This document shows positions 25,842-32,804 of a DNA stretch of 64,000 nt, in pieces. The notes beneath the pieces are model-generated. The model saw only the letters and a program-made list of their open reading frames with translations, had not been told where the DNA came from and did no database searches. The translations under genes and the position numbers were made by a program. The first letter of the stretch is position 1. Each line of letters opens with the position of its first letter. The stretch comes from CAVVIG01 sp050249955 (lineage in GTDB: Bacteria > Acidobacteriota > Vicinamibacteria > Vicinamibacterales > CAVVIG01): assembly GCA_050249955.1 (NCBI GenBank), contig JBFWPN010000009.1, positions 181,179 through 245,178 on the forward strand, in the 5' to 3' direction.

Positions 25842-27356
25842 ATGAGCACCGACGAGCGCTACGTCCGCCTGAAGAGCCGCCTGGCCGAAATCCACGATCT
25901 GGGAAAGGTGACGGCCCTGCTCAGCTGGGACCAGTCGGTCACGATGCCCAGCGGCGGCGCCCCGACACGGGCAGAGCAGATGGCCACAGTGGGGCGCATC
26001 GGCCACGACCTCTTCACCAGCCCCGAGATCGGACGGTTGCTCGACGACCTGCGGTCCTACGAGGCGTCGCTGCCCTACGACTCGGACGAGGCGAGCCTGA
26101 TCCGGATGACACGGGCCGACTACGAGAAGGCGGTCCGGGTGCCGACCGAACTGCGCACGGAGATGACGCGCGTGGCATCGCTCGCCCGCACCGCGTGGGC
26201 GCAGGCGCGGGCCGACCGGAATTTCGCGGCCTTCCTCCCGTACCTGCGGCAGACCATCGACCTGAAGCGGCGCTACATCGACTGTTTCGAGCCGGCCGCC
26301 GAGCCATACGACGTCCTGCTGGACGACTTCGAGCGTGGCATGCCGACCTCCGAGGTCCGCACCATCTTCTCGACCCTCAAGGCGGCCATCGTCCCGCTCA
26401 TTGCCGCCGTCGCCGGGCGGGCCGACGCCGTGGACGACAGCTGCCTCCACGGCGTGTTCCCGGTGGAGCAGCAGCGGAAGGTGTGCCTCTCGATCCTCGG
26501 GCGCTTCGGGTTCAGCGACCGGGAGTGGCGGCTCGATCCGACGGCCCACCCGTTTGCCAGCAACACGGGCCTCGGCGACATCCGGCTGACAACCCGCTAC
26601 TATCCGGATTTCCTGGCGCCCTCACTCTTCGGGAGCATGCACGAGTGGGGGCACGGCCTGTACGAGCACGGCGTCAGTCCGTCGCTCGAGCGGACCCCGC
26701 TCTGCCGCGGCGCCTCGCTCGGCATTCACGAGTCCCAGAGCCGGCTCTGGGAGAACATCGTCGGGCGCAGTCGCGAGGCCTGGACCTGGTTCTTCCCCGA
26801 ACTGCAGGAGGCCTTCCCCTCGTTGCAGGGGGTCGACCGTGAACAGTTCTACCGCGCCATCAACAAGGTGCAGCCGGGCCTGATCCGCGTGGAGGCCGAC
26901 GAACTGACCTACAGCCTGCACGTCATCCTGCGCTTCGAACTGGAACAGGAGATGATTGCGGGTACCGTGCGGCTGGAAGACCTGCCCGAGGTGTGGAACG
27001 CGCGGATGAAGAGCTACCTGGGGGTGGATGTCCCGCACGACGGCGTCGGTGTGCTGCAGGACGTGCACTGGTCGCTCGGCTACGTCGGGTACTTCCCGAC
27101 CTACGTAGTCGGCAGCATCGTGTCGGCGCAGATCTGGGAACGGGCGCTGGCCGACGTCCCGGAACTGCCCGCGCAGTTCGCACGCGGCGAGTTTGCGCCG
27201 CTGCGTGAGTGGCTGCGCGAGCACCTGCACCGGCACGGACGCAAGTTCACGCCGAAGGAGACGCTGGCCCGGGTGGTGGGGACCGATACGGTCGACGTCG
27301 GCCCCTACGTGCAGTACCTGACCCGCAAGTTCTCGGACATCTACGCGATCGGCTAG
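25842..27356 (+). CDS. metallocarboxypeptidase, family M32
   Basis: 504 residues from the ATG at 25842, matching the usual length of about 500. The zinc site HEWGH is at 267-271, followed by the third ligand region GIHESQSRLWEN with Glu297. Other M32 blocks are present: LLSWDQSVTMPSGGAPTRAEQ near the start, DVRL-type strands (TGLGDIRLTTRYY), SLHVILRFELEQEMI, and LGYVGYFPTYVVGSIVSAQIWE near the end. The enzyme removes C-terminal residues from peptides, in the cytoplasm (no signal peptide). The gene converges with ychF, and both stop codons lie in one hairpin. Confidence 0.95.
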   Translation: MSTDERYVRLKSRLAEIHDLGKVTALLSWDQSVTMPSGGAPTRAEQMATVGRIGHDLFTSPEIGRLLDDLRSYEASLPYDSDEASLIRMTRADYEKAVRVPTELRTEMTRVASLARTAWAQARADRNFAAFLPYLRQTIDLKRRYIDCFEPAAEPYDVLLDDFERGMPTSEVRTIFSTLKAAIVPLIAAVAGRADAVDDSCLHGVFPVEQQRKVCLSILGRFGFSDREWRLDPTAHPFASNTGLGDIRLTTRYYPDFLAPSLFGSMHEWGHGLYEHGVSPSLERTPLCRGASLGIHESQSRLWENIVGRSREAWTWFFPELQEAFPSLQGVDREQFYRAINKVQPGLIRVEADELTYSLHVILRFELEQEMIAGTVRLEDLPEVWNARMKSYLGVDVPHDGVGVLQDVHWSLGYVGYFPTYVVGSIVSAQIWERALADVPELPAQFARGEFAPLREWLREHLHRHGRKFTPKETLARVVGTDTVDVGPYVQYLTRKFSDIYAIG

Positions 27357-27378
27357 CGCGCCCGGGGTGGCGCGCTAG
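27353..27378. terminator. bidirectional hairpin holding both stop codons
   Basis: A perfect 10-bp stem (CTAGCGCGCC / GGCGCGCTAG) with a 6-nt loop. The left arm contains the TAG stop of the M32 gene and the right arm contains the TAG stop of ychF read on the other strand. Neither side has a U-tract. It probably terminates both convergent genes. Confidence 0.6.
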
Positions 27379-28478
27379 ACGTTGAACTTGAACAGCAGGA
27401 CGTCGCCGTCCTGCACGACGTACTCCTTGCCTTCCATGCGGTACAGGCCCTTCTCGCGGGCGTTGGCCACCGACCCGCAGGCGACGAGGTCGTCGTAGGC
27501 CACGGTCTCGGCCTTGATGAAGCCGCGCTCGAAGTCCGAATGGATCACGCCGGCGGCCATGGGAGCCGTGTCGCCGACGTGGATGGTCCAGGCGCGGACC
27601 TCCTTCTCGCCCGCCGTGAAGTACGTACGGAGGCCGAGCAGGTGATAGGTGGCGCGGATGAGCGAGCCGGTGCCGCTCTCCGACACGCCGAGGTCCTTCA
27701 GGAACTCCTTCGCCTCGTCGTCGGACAGGTCGATCAGCTCGCTCTCGATTTGTGCGCTGATGACCACCGCCTCGCAGGCCAGGTGGGTCTGCACGTACTC
27801 GCGGACCTGCCGCACGTACGGGTTGCCGTCGGCCGTGGCCAGTTCCGAGTCCTTCACGTTGCACGCGAAGATCGTCGGCTTCATCGTCAGCAGGAAGAGC
27901 GGCGTCACGTAGGCCTTCTCTTCAGGCGTCAGCGGCAGCATCAGGGCCGGCTTGCCCGAGTCGAGCAGTTCCTCCAGGCGCGCGAGGATCGGTTCCTCCG
28001 CCTGGGCCGCCTTGTCGCCTCGCTTCGCGTCCTTCACGATCCGCTCGCGCCGCTTCTTCACCGACTCCAGGTCCGAGAGGATCAGCTCGGTGTTGATCAC
28101 CTCGATGTCGCGGACCGGATCCACCGTGCCCGACACGTGGTGGATGTCGGCGTCGTCGAAGCAGCGCACGACCTGCACGATGGCGTCCACCTCGCGGATG
28201 TGCGTCAGGAACTTGTTCCCGAGCCCCTCACCCTGGCTGGCGCCCTGCACCAGCCCGGCGATGTCGACGAACTCGATCACGGCCGGGATGACCACGCTGG
28301 TCCTGGCAATCTTCTGGAGCACGGCCAGCCGCGCGTCGGGGACCGTGACCATGCCGGCGTTGGGGTCGATGGTGCAGAAGGGGTAGTTGGCCGCCTCGGC
28401 CTTCCGGGTGCGGGTGACGGCGTTGAACAGCGTGGACTTGCCGACATTGGGCAGCCCGACGATTCCGGCTCTGAGCAT
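27375..28478 (-). CDS. ychF: YchF/OLA1 family ribosome-associated ATPase
   Basis: 367 residues from the ATG at 28478, the expected length (E. coli YchF has 363). Walker A is GLPNVGKST near residues 8-16, switch II is DIAGLVQGASQGEGLGNKFL, and a coiled-coil helical insert (LESVKKRRERIVKDAKRGDK) follows. The C-terminal TGS domain is intact: AWTIHVGDTAPMAAGVIHSDFERGFIKAE, ending VQDGDVLLFKFNV. YchF prefers ATP over GTP and binds ribosomes; its role is in stress and translation control. A TATCAT -10-like box at 28555-28560 is about 77 nt upstream. Confidence 0.96.
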   Translation of the reverse strand: MLRAGIVGLPNVGKSTLFNAVTRTRKAEAANYPFCTIDPNAGMVTVPDARLAVLQKIARTSVVIPAVIEFVDIAGLVQGASQGEGLGNKFLTHIREVDAIVQVVRCFDDADIHHVSGTVDPVRDIEVINTELILSDLESVKKRRERIVKDAKRGDKAAQAEEPILARLEELLDSGKPALMLPLTPEEKAYVTPLFLLTMKPTIFACNVKDSELATADGNPYVRQVREYVQTHLACEAVVISAQIESELIDLSDDEAKEFLKDLGVSESGTGSLIRATYHLLGLRTYFTAGEKEVRAWTIHVGDTAPMAAGVIHSDFERGFIKAETVAYDDLVACGSVANAREKGLYRMEGKEYVVQDGDVLLFKFNV

Positions 28479-28554
28479 GGTGCGATGTGACCGATTCCGG
28501 CAACAGGTGATCGGGAGCACACGGTCGTTCCGCGCGATCCCGGAGTAACCTCCA

Positions 28555-28560
28555 ATGATA
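28555..28560 (-). promoter_or_regulatory. -10-like box TATCAT for ychF
   Basis: TATCAT on the minus strand stands out in GC-rich DNA 77 nt before the ychF start. The -35 region is poor (TGCACC). It overlaps the non-coding stretch between ychF and the divergent NmrA-like gene. Confidence 0.35.
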
Positions 28561-28687
28561 GACCGGCCATGGGCCGGGGTGCATGCGGGTCGTCGGGACT
28601 GAACCCGATCGGCCGCATGGGGCGTCGAACTGGGACGGACACGCACGGCCGCCAGGGGCGGCGGCGTGCATGAGGAGCCAATCGAGG

Positions 28688-29530
28688 ATGTCGAAGACGA
28701 TTCTGATTACGGGAGCGACCGGCCAGCAGGGCGGCGCCACGCTGAAGAACCTGCTCGGCCAGGGTTTCACCCTTCGCGCCCTGACGCGGAAGCCGGAGGG
28801 GGACAAGGCCCGCGCGCTCGCGGATGCCGGCGTGGAGGTGGTGCAGGGCGATCTGGACGATGTCGAGTCACTGAAGCGGGCGCTTGCGGGCGCGTGGGGT
28901 GTCTACGCCGTCCAGAACACGTGGGAGGCCGGGGTCGAAGGCGAGGAGACGCAGGGAAAGCGGATTGCCACGCTGGCGAAGGACGCCGGCGTCAGCCACT
29001 ACGTCTACGCATCGGTCGGGTCTGCGCACCGGCAGACCGGGATTCCGCACTTCGAGAACAAGTGGCGGATAGAGGAGACGGTCCGCTCGCTCGGATTCGC
29101 CTCCACCGTCATCCTGCGGCCCGTGTTCTTCATGGAGAACCTGGTGTCGCCCTGGTTCCTGAACGGCGACAAGCTGGTGAGCACGCTGAAGCCCGAGACG
29201 ACGCTCCAGATGATCGCGGTGTCGGACATCGGCATCTTCGGCGCGAAGGCGTTCACGCAGGCGGCGCAGCTCAACGGCCGCGAGATCGACCTGGCCGGTG
29301 ACGCCGTGACGCTGCCCGACGCGGCCGCAACCATCGGCCGCGCCCTGGGCAGGCCGCTCGAGTACCTGCAGATCCCGATCGCCGAGGTCCGCAAGAACAG
29401 CGAGGACTTCGCTTTGATGCTCGAGTGGTTCGACAGCACCGGCTACAACGCCGACATCGCCGGGCTCGAGCAGGAGTTCGGCGTCTCGCTGACCAGGCTG
29501 GACGCCTGGGCACGCGCACAGAGGGCCTGA
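28688..29530 (+). CDS. NmrA-like NAD(P)-binding protein
   Basis: 280 residues from the ATG at 28688 (GAGGAG about 11 nt upstream). The Rossmann motif is ILITGATGQQGGATLKNLL (GxxGxxG, residues 8-14). It continues with QGDLDDVESLKRALAG and VQNTWEAG, as in NmrA/HSCARG and QOR2-like atypical short-chain dehydrogenases. A catalytic YxxxK is not obvious (a Tyr is present in HYVYASVGSAH). Such proteins sense NADP or reduce quinone-like substrates. A divergent partner is ychF and the convergent neighbour is the VWFA protein, so no operon context is available. Confidence 0.85.
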   Translation: MSKTILITGATGQQGGATLKNLLGQGFTLRALTRKPEGDKARALADAGVEVVQGDLDDVESLKRALAGAWGVYAVQNTWEAGVEGEETQGKRIATLAKDAGVSHYVYASVGSAHRQTGIPHFENKWRIEETVRSLGFASTVILRPVFFMENLVSPWFLNGDKLVSTLKPETTLQMIAVSDIGIFGAKAFTQAAQLNGREIDLAGDAVTLPDAAATIGRALGRPLEYLQIPIAEVRKNSEDFALMLEWFDSTGYNADIAGLEQEFGVSLTRLDAWARAQRA

Positions 29531-29534
29531 CCCA

Positions 29535-30497
29535 TCACCTGGCAGGTGGCGCACCGGACCGGTCGCTGCCTGCCAGGTATCCTTCACGCGCGCGCACCTT
29601 GAGGGAACGCCCGTCGGGCGCGCGGACCGCTACCTCGAGCCGGTGGTGCCGGCCGTCGTGCAGGGAACCGCTCGGCACGAACCCCAGCGCGTACGCACTC
29701 CGGATCTCGCGCGCGATCGACCCGAGCACGTCGACGGCCGCGATGTTCGTGGGCGGGAAGTACGCCTCACCGCCCGTGGCGCGCGCCAGTCGCCGCAGGT
29801 GTCCCGGATCGCGCGCCAGCGAAATCGGATCCACCAGCCCGAGCGCGTAGATGGCGGCGTTCGAGGCCTGCGTGCGCCGGAGTGTCTCCTCGAAGCCGAC
29901 GCGGCTTGCGTTGTCGATGCCGTCACTGATCACCACGAGCGCACGTCGCGCGTGCGTGCCACGCTCCAGATATTCGAGTCCGTAGCCGATGGCGTCGTAC
30001 AGTGCGGTCAGGCCACCCGGCCGGTGCGCCTGCGCAATGGCCGTGCGCAGCACGGCCGGATCGCTGGTGAACGGCGATCCGGATGGGAGCACCGCCAACG
30101 GCGTGTCGGCCACCACGATCGCGAAGATCTCATCGTCCGGATTCCCGGTGCCTGCAAAGCTGGAGGCGGCGTACGCGAGCCTGTGCCGCTGGCTGTCCAT
30201 GCTGCCGCTGACGTCGACGATCAGCCCGATGGTGACCGGTTCGTCCGGCCTGCCGAACACGCTGATGGACTGCGGACGGCCGTTCTCCAGGATGCTGAAG
30301 GCCTGCGGCGGCAGGCCGTTGACGTGGGCGCCGCGACCGTCGCGGACCGTCGCGTGCACGACTACCAGCTCGGACTCCGAGCGGAACAGGGGCGCCTGCA
30401 AAGGGGACGTGGTGCCCGCGGGTGCGGCCGCCTGCTGGGCGCCGAGCACGACCGGCGCGGCCAGGGCCAGGGCGGCGAGGACGAAGGGCCTGTGCAT
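29535..30497 (-). CDS. secreted VWFA-domain protein, acidobacterial type
   Basis: 320 residues from the ATG at 30497 with GAGG upstream and a signal peptide (FVLAALALAAPVVLGAQ). The N-terminal strand domain (FRSESELVVVHATVRDGRGAHVNGLPPQAFSILENG) and the VWA domain with MIDAS motif DVSGSM, TALYDAIGYGLEYL and LVVISDGIDNASRV match the VWFA-related domain described for Acidobacteria (TIGR03436). Members are numerous in these genomes, but their function is unknown. The extracellular or periplasmic location and metal site suggest a binding role. It ends 4 bp from the NmrA-like stop. This protein is the strongest taxonomic clue in the window. Confidence 0.92.
   Translation of the reverse strand: MHRPFVLAALALAAPVVLGAQQAAAPAGTTSPLQAPLFRSESELVVVHATVRDGRGAHVNGLPPQAFSILENGRPQSISVFGRPDEPVTIGLIVDVSGSMDSQRHRLAYAASSFAGTGNPDDEIFAIVVADTPLAVLPSGSPFTSDPAVLRTAIAQAHRPGGLTALYDAIGYGLEYLERGTHARRALVVISDGIDNASRVGFEETLRRTQASNAAIYALGLVDPISLARDPGHLRRLARATGGEAYFPPTNIAAVDVLGSIAREIRSAYALGFVPSGSLHDGRHHRLEVAVRAPDGRSLKVRAREGYLAGSDRSGAPPAR
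29537..29578 (+). terminator. hairpin after the NmrA-like gene
   Basis: A perfect 10-bp stem (ACCTGGCAGG / CCTGCCAGGT) with a 22-nt loop starts 7 nt after the NmrA-like stop. It lies inside the last codons of the convergent VWFA gene. No U-tract follows. Confidence 0.45.
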
Positions 30498-30589
30498 GAC
30501 GTGCCTCAGGATGAAGCCGAAAACACCGAGCGGCGCGAGACCCCCGCACATCTACATGCGGCGGGTCCCGCGCCTGCCATCAGCGCGGG

Positions 30590-31024
30590 TCAGTCGCTGA
30601 TGGCCCTGTCGTTGTGCCAGGCATGCTCCCAGCTGGCGGTGCCGGGCGCGTAGACGAACTCACGACCGGAGGTGGAACCTGGGTACCACCAGGCCGAGAT
30701 GGAGGGGGTCATCCCCGCCGGCGCCTCGCCCAGGCTCACCTCCGGGTCGTTGGCGATGGTGGCCCGCTCGGCGTGCTGCGTGAAGAACAGCCCGTGGACC
30801 TCGCCGGTCTCCCTGTTCAGCACCTGGACGATGCTGCGGCCGCTGTCGGGGTTGGCCAGCCGGAAGATGTACTCGCCGGCGGGCAGCACCGCGCCGGGCA
30901 CGGCCACCGGCTGGCTGAACGTGAAGTAGGTGCGGTTGTCGTGCGTCGTCGACGCCTGGGAAGGCTGGGCGAGACCCACGACGAGGGTGAGGGCTGCAAC
31001 GGTGCCGAGAACGGTGCGCATCAT
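30590..31024 (-). CDS. small exported protein, acidobacterial type
   Basis: 144 residues with a signal peptide (VLGTVAALTLVVGLAQPSQA) and a strong ribosome-binding site (AAGGAGG 7 nt before the ATG). The mature part contains RTYFTFSQPVAVPGAVLPAGEYIFRL, a pattern of short exported beta-rich proteins frequent in Acidobacteriota, then RSIVQVLNRETGEVHGLFFT. No known function. It has its own promoter candidate with good spacing at 31139-31167 and a palindrome just upstream, so regulated expression is likely. Confidence 0.75.
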   Translation of the reverse strand: MMRTVLGTVAALTLVVGLAQPSQASTTHDNRTYFTFSQPVAVPGAVLPAGEYIFRLANPDSGRSIVQVLNRETGEVHGLFFTQHAERATIANDPEVSLGEAPAGMTPSISAWWYPGSTSGREFVYAPGTASWEHAWHNDRAISD

Positions 31025-31138
31025 GGTGACTCCTCCTTGGAATCCTGTGCGGCCGATGTCCCCGGCCGCGTCCTGCTGTCTCGAGGTTGCCCGCGCCCCG
31101 TCGCCCTCAGCGGGCCGTGGCGCGGTGTTGATGAGACG

Positions 31139-31167
31139 AAGATAGGCACCGCGAGCGGAATAGACAA
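31139..31167 (-). promoter_or_regulatory. sigma70-type promoter TTGTCT-N17-TATCTT
   Basis: On the minus strand TTGTCT and TATCTT are separated by exactly 17 nt in an AT-rich patch. It precedes the small exported protein gene (start 31024), giving a leader of about 105 nt that ends in AAGGAGG. Confidence 0.55.
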
Positions 31168-31189
31168 ACAGATAGTTTGGAACGACTCA

Positions 31190-31204
31190 ATCGAGTTACT
31201 CGAT
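31190..31204 (-). promoter_or_regulatory. palindrome ATCGAGT-T-ACTCGAT, operator candidate
   Basis: A perfect 7-bp inverted repeat around one T lies 22 bp upstream of the -35 box at 31162-31167. The position fits an activator or regulator site for the small exported protein gene. The regulator is not identifiable here. Confidence 0.4.
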
Positions 31205-31225
31205 GTGGCGCTCCGCGCCGGGTCG

Positions 31226-31756
31226 TCAGCGCGGGAACGTGTAGGGCACGTGCGGCGAGTCGGAGGGGATGCGCCAGTGGTCGGGCGACTCGTAGCAGTA
31301 GGCCCGATCCACGAGGTTGAGGATCCGTGCTGGAGCGGACCCGATGTTCTGGACGCCGTGCCAGACGCGCGGCGGCACCAGCACGAGTGCGGGCCGGTGC
31401 TCGCCGAACTTCAGCTCGTTCACGACCCCGTGGGTTGGCGAGCCTGGCCGCGCGTCGTAGAGGACGATGCGGGCCGCGCCCGACGCGACGAAGAGCCGAT
31501 CGGTGGTGTGCTCGTGCGCGTGCCACGCGCTGATGCCGCCGGGCAGGAGCTCCACTTCGAACACCTGGTCCACCGGCAGGGCATCCAGTTGCCAGTCGCG
31601 CCTGAAGATCTCGGTCAGCCGTCCGTTGCCCTTGGGTACCGCCCTGACCTCGCGGATTCGCAGGCCGTCGATCAGCCGTCCGCGCAGGGGATCCCACTGC
31701 GCGGTGATCGTCTGTGGGTCACGGATGGCGTCTGGAAGCAGCCAGGTGTCGCTCAT
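31226..31756 (-). CDS. cupin, dTDP-4-dehydrorhamnose 3,5-epimerase-like
   Basis: 176 residues from the ATG at 31756, which overlaps the glycosyltransferase stop (ATGA). The RmlC-like jelly-roll pattern is visible: GRLIDGLRIREVRAVPKGNGRLTEIFRRDW, FEVELLPGGISAWHAHEHTTDRLFVASGAARIVLYDARP and LVLVPPRVWHGVQNIGSAPARILN. The HAHEH cluster is a cupin metal or active-site motif. Full RmlC activity is uncertain because the chain is short. It could be a nucleotide-sugar epimerase or a sugar-binding homologue acting with the glycosyltransferase in surface glycan synthesis. Confidence 0.8.
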   Translation of the reverse strand: MSDTWLLPDAIRDPQTITAQWDPLRGRLIDGLRIREVRAVPKGNGRLTEIFRRDWQLDALPVDQVFEVELLPGGISAWHAHEHTTDRLFVASGAARIVLYDARPGSPTHGVVNELKFGEHRPALVLVPPRVWHGVQNIGSAPARILNLVDRAYCYESPDHWRIPSDSPHVPYTFPR

Positions 31757-32667
31757 GATCGATGTCCGATGGCGGGGTCGAGCCCCCGCGTGCTCCGAAG
31801 GTGCCGGATGAATCCGCCCCGCCGCCCGAAGCGGAGCAGGTGCATGGCGCTCGCCGGCGGGACGCCGACGGCGAGGCAGAGACGCCAGACGACCGCGCGC
31901 ATGGCGCGGCGGGCGTGAACGAACGGCTGCAGGGCGTCGACGTGCATCGACGAGTCCCTGGCAATGGCCGTGAGCAGCTGCTCGCGATAGGTGACCTCGT
32001 GTTCGAGCGCCGCCGCGGCCTCGATGTGTTCCCGCTCGTCGCGGTTCCGGTAGGAGTCCTTGCGGTGTCCGGAGCTGATCTGCACGACCGTCAGCCGGAG
32101 CACCGGGACCAGCCGCGCGCCGCTGGCGTGCGCACGCCGGATCCAGTCCTGCGAGGGTGAGTTCCAGAGGCGGGTCGCCGGTGTCCAGGGGCCGACACGG
32201 TCCACCAGTGCCCGGCGCATCACCCAGACCGAAGCGGGGACTGCGTGCCAGATCGCGTAGCCGCCCGGCGTATGCCCCCACATGTGCACCGTTCCGCCCG
32301 GCGCCAGTTGCGCGCACAGGGCGTACGCGAGATCGGCGCCAGAGGTCTCGAGCGCGCCGACGAGCGTCTGCAGGTGGTCGGAGAACCAGAGGTCGTCGTG
32401 GTTCAGGAAGGCCAGCCAGTGGCCGGCCGCCATGGAGGCGCCGACGTTGTTCGGGCCGGACTGCTCCCCGTGATTGCGCGGAAGGTTCACGAAGCGGATC
32501 CGGGGATCGCCGAAGCTGGCCACGACGTCCGCCGTGTCGTCCGTGCAGCAGTCGCCCACCACGATCAGCTCCCAGTCGGTGAACGACTGTCGGCGGACGG
32601 ACTGGATGGCGTACCGGAGCACGTTGCTCCTGTTGTAGGTCGCCGTGATGATCGAGACGGCAGGCAT
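31753..32667 (-). CDS. glycosyltransferase family 2
   Basis: 304 residues. The GT-A fold N-terminus is clear: VSIITATYNRSNVLRYAIQSV, WELIVVGDCCTDDTADVV, FVNLPRNHGEQSGPNNVGASMAAGHWLAFLNHDDLW, with the DD metal motif as NHDD. The acceptor region follows with positively charged helices. It transfers a sugar from a nucleotide-sugar donor, with donor and acceptor unknown. It is coupled to the downstream cupin by ATGA overlap. A TAGAAT element (32727-32732, minus) lies 60 nt upstream. Confidence 0.9.
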   Translation of the reverse strand: MPAVSIITATYNRSNVLRYAIQSVRRQSFTDWELIVVGDCCTDDTADVVASFGDPRIRFVNLPRNHGEQSGPNNVGASMAAGHWLAFLNHDDLWFSDHLQTLVGALETSGADLAYALCAQLAPGGTVHMWGHTPGGYAIWHAVPASVWVMRRALVDRVGPWTPATRLWNSPSQDWIRRAHASGARLVPVLRLTVVQISSGHRKDSYRNRDEREHIEAAAALEHEVTYREQLLTAIARDSSMHVDALQPFVHARRAMRAVVWRLCLAVGVPPASAMHLLRFGRRGGFIRHLRSTRGLDPAIGHRS

Positions 32668-32726
32668 GGATCGGCCCCGACCCGCGCGCGCGGGACTGCA
32701 TGGACGCTGGATTGTGGTGTGGGAGG

Positions 32727-32732
32727 ATTCTA
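32727..32732 (-). promoter_or_regulatory. -10-like box TAGAAT before the glycosyltransferase gene
   Basis: TAGAAT on the minus strand lies 59 nt upstream of the start at 32667. No good -35 hexamer is seen. It is the only AT-rich hexamer in this 137-bp gap. Confidence 0.35.
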
Positions 32733-32768
32733 GCAGCGTGGCGGGGGAATGCCAGCGGGCGGGCAGCC

Positions 32769-32798
32769 GACTGCGCCGGGATGATCCCCGGCGCAGTC
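32769..32798 (-). terminator. 12-bp hairpin after the first MCP gene
   Basis: A perfect stem (GACTGCGCCGGG / CCCGGCGCAGTC) with loop ATGATC lies 6 nt after the stop of the MCP gene that ends at 32805. It has no U-tract and very high GC content. Confidence 0.55.
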
Positions 32799-32804
32799 CA
32801 CGGG

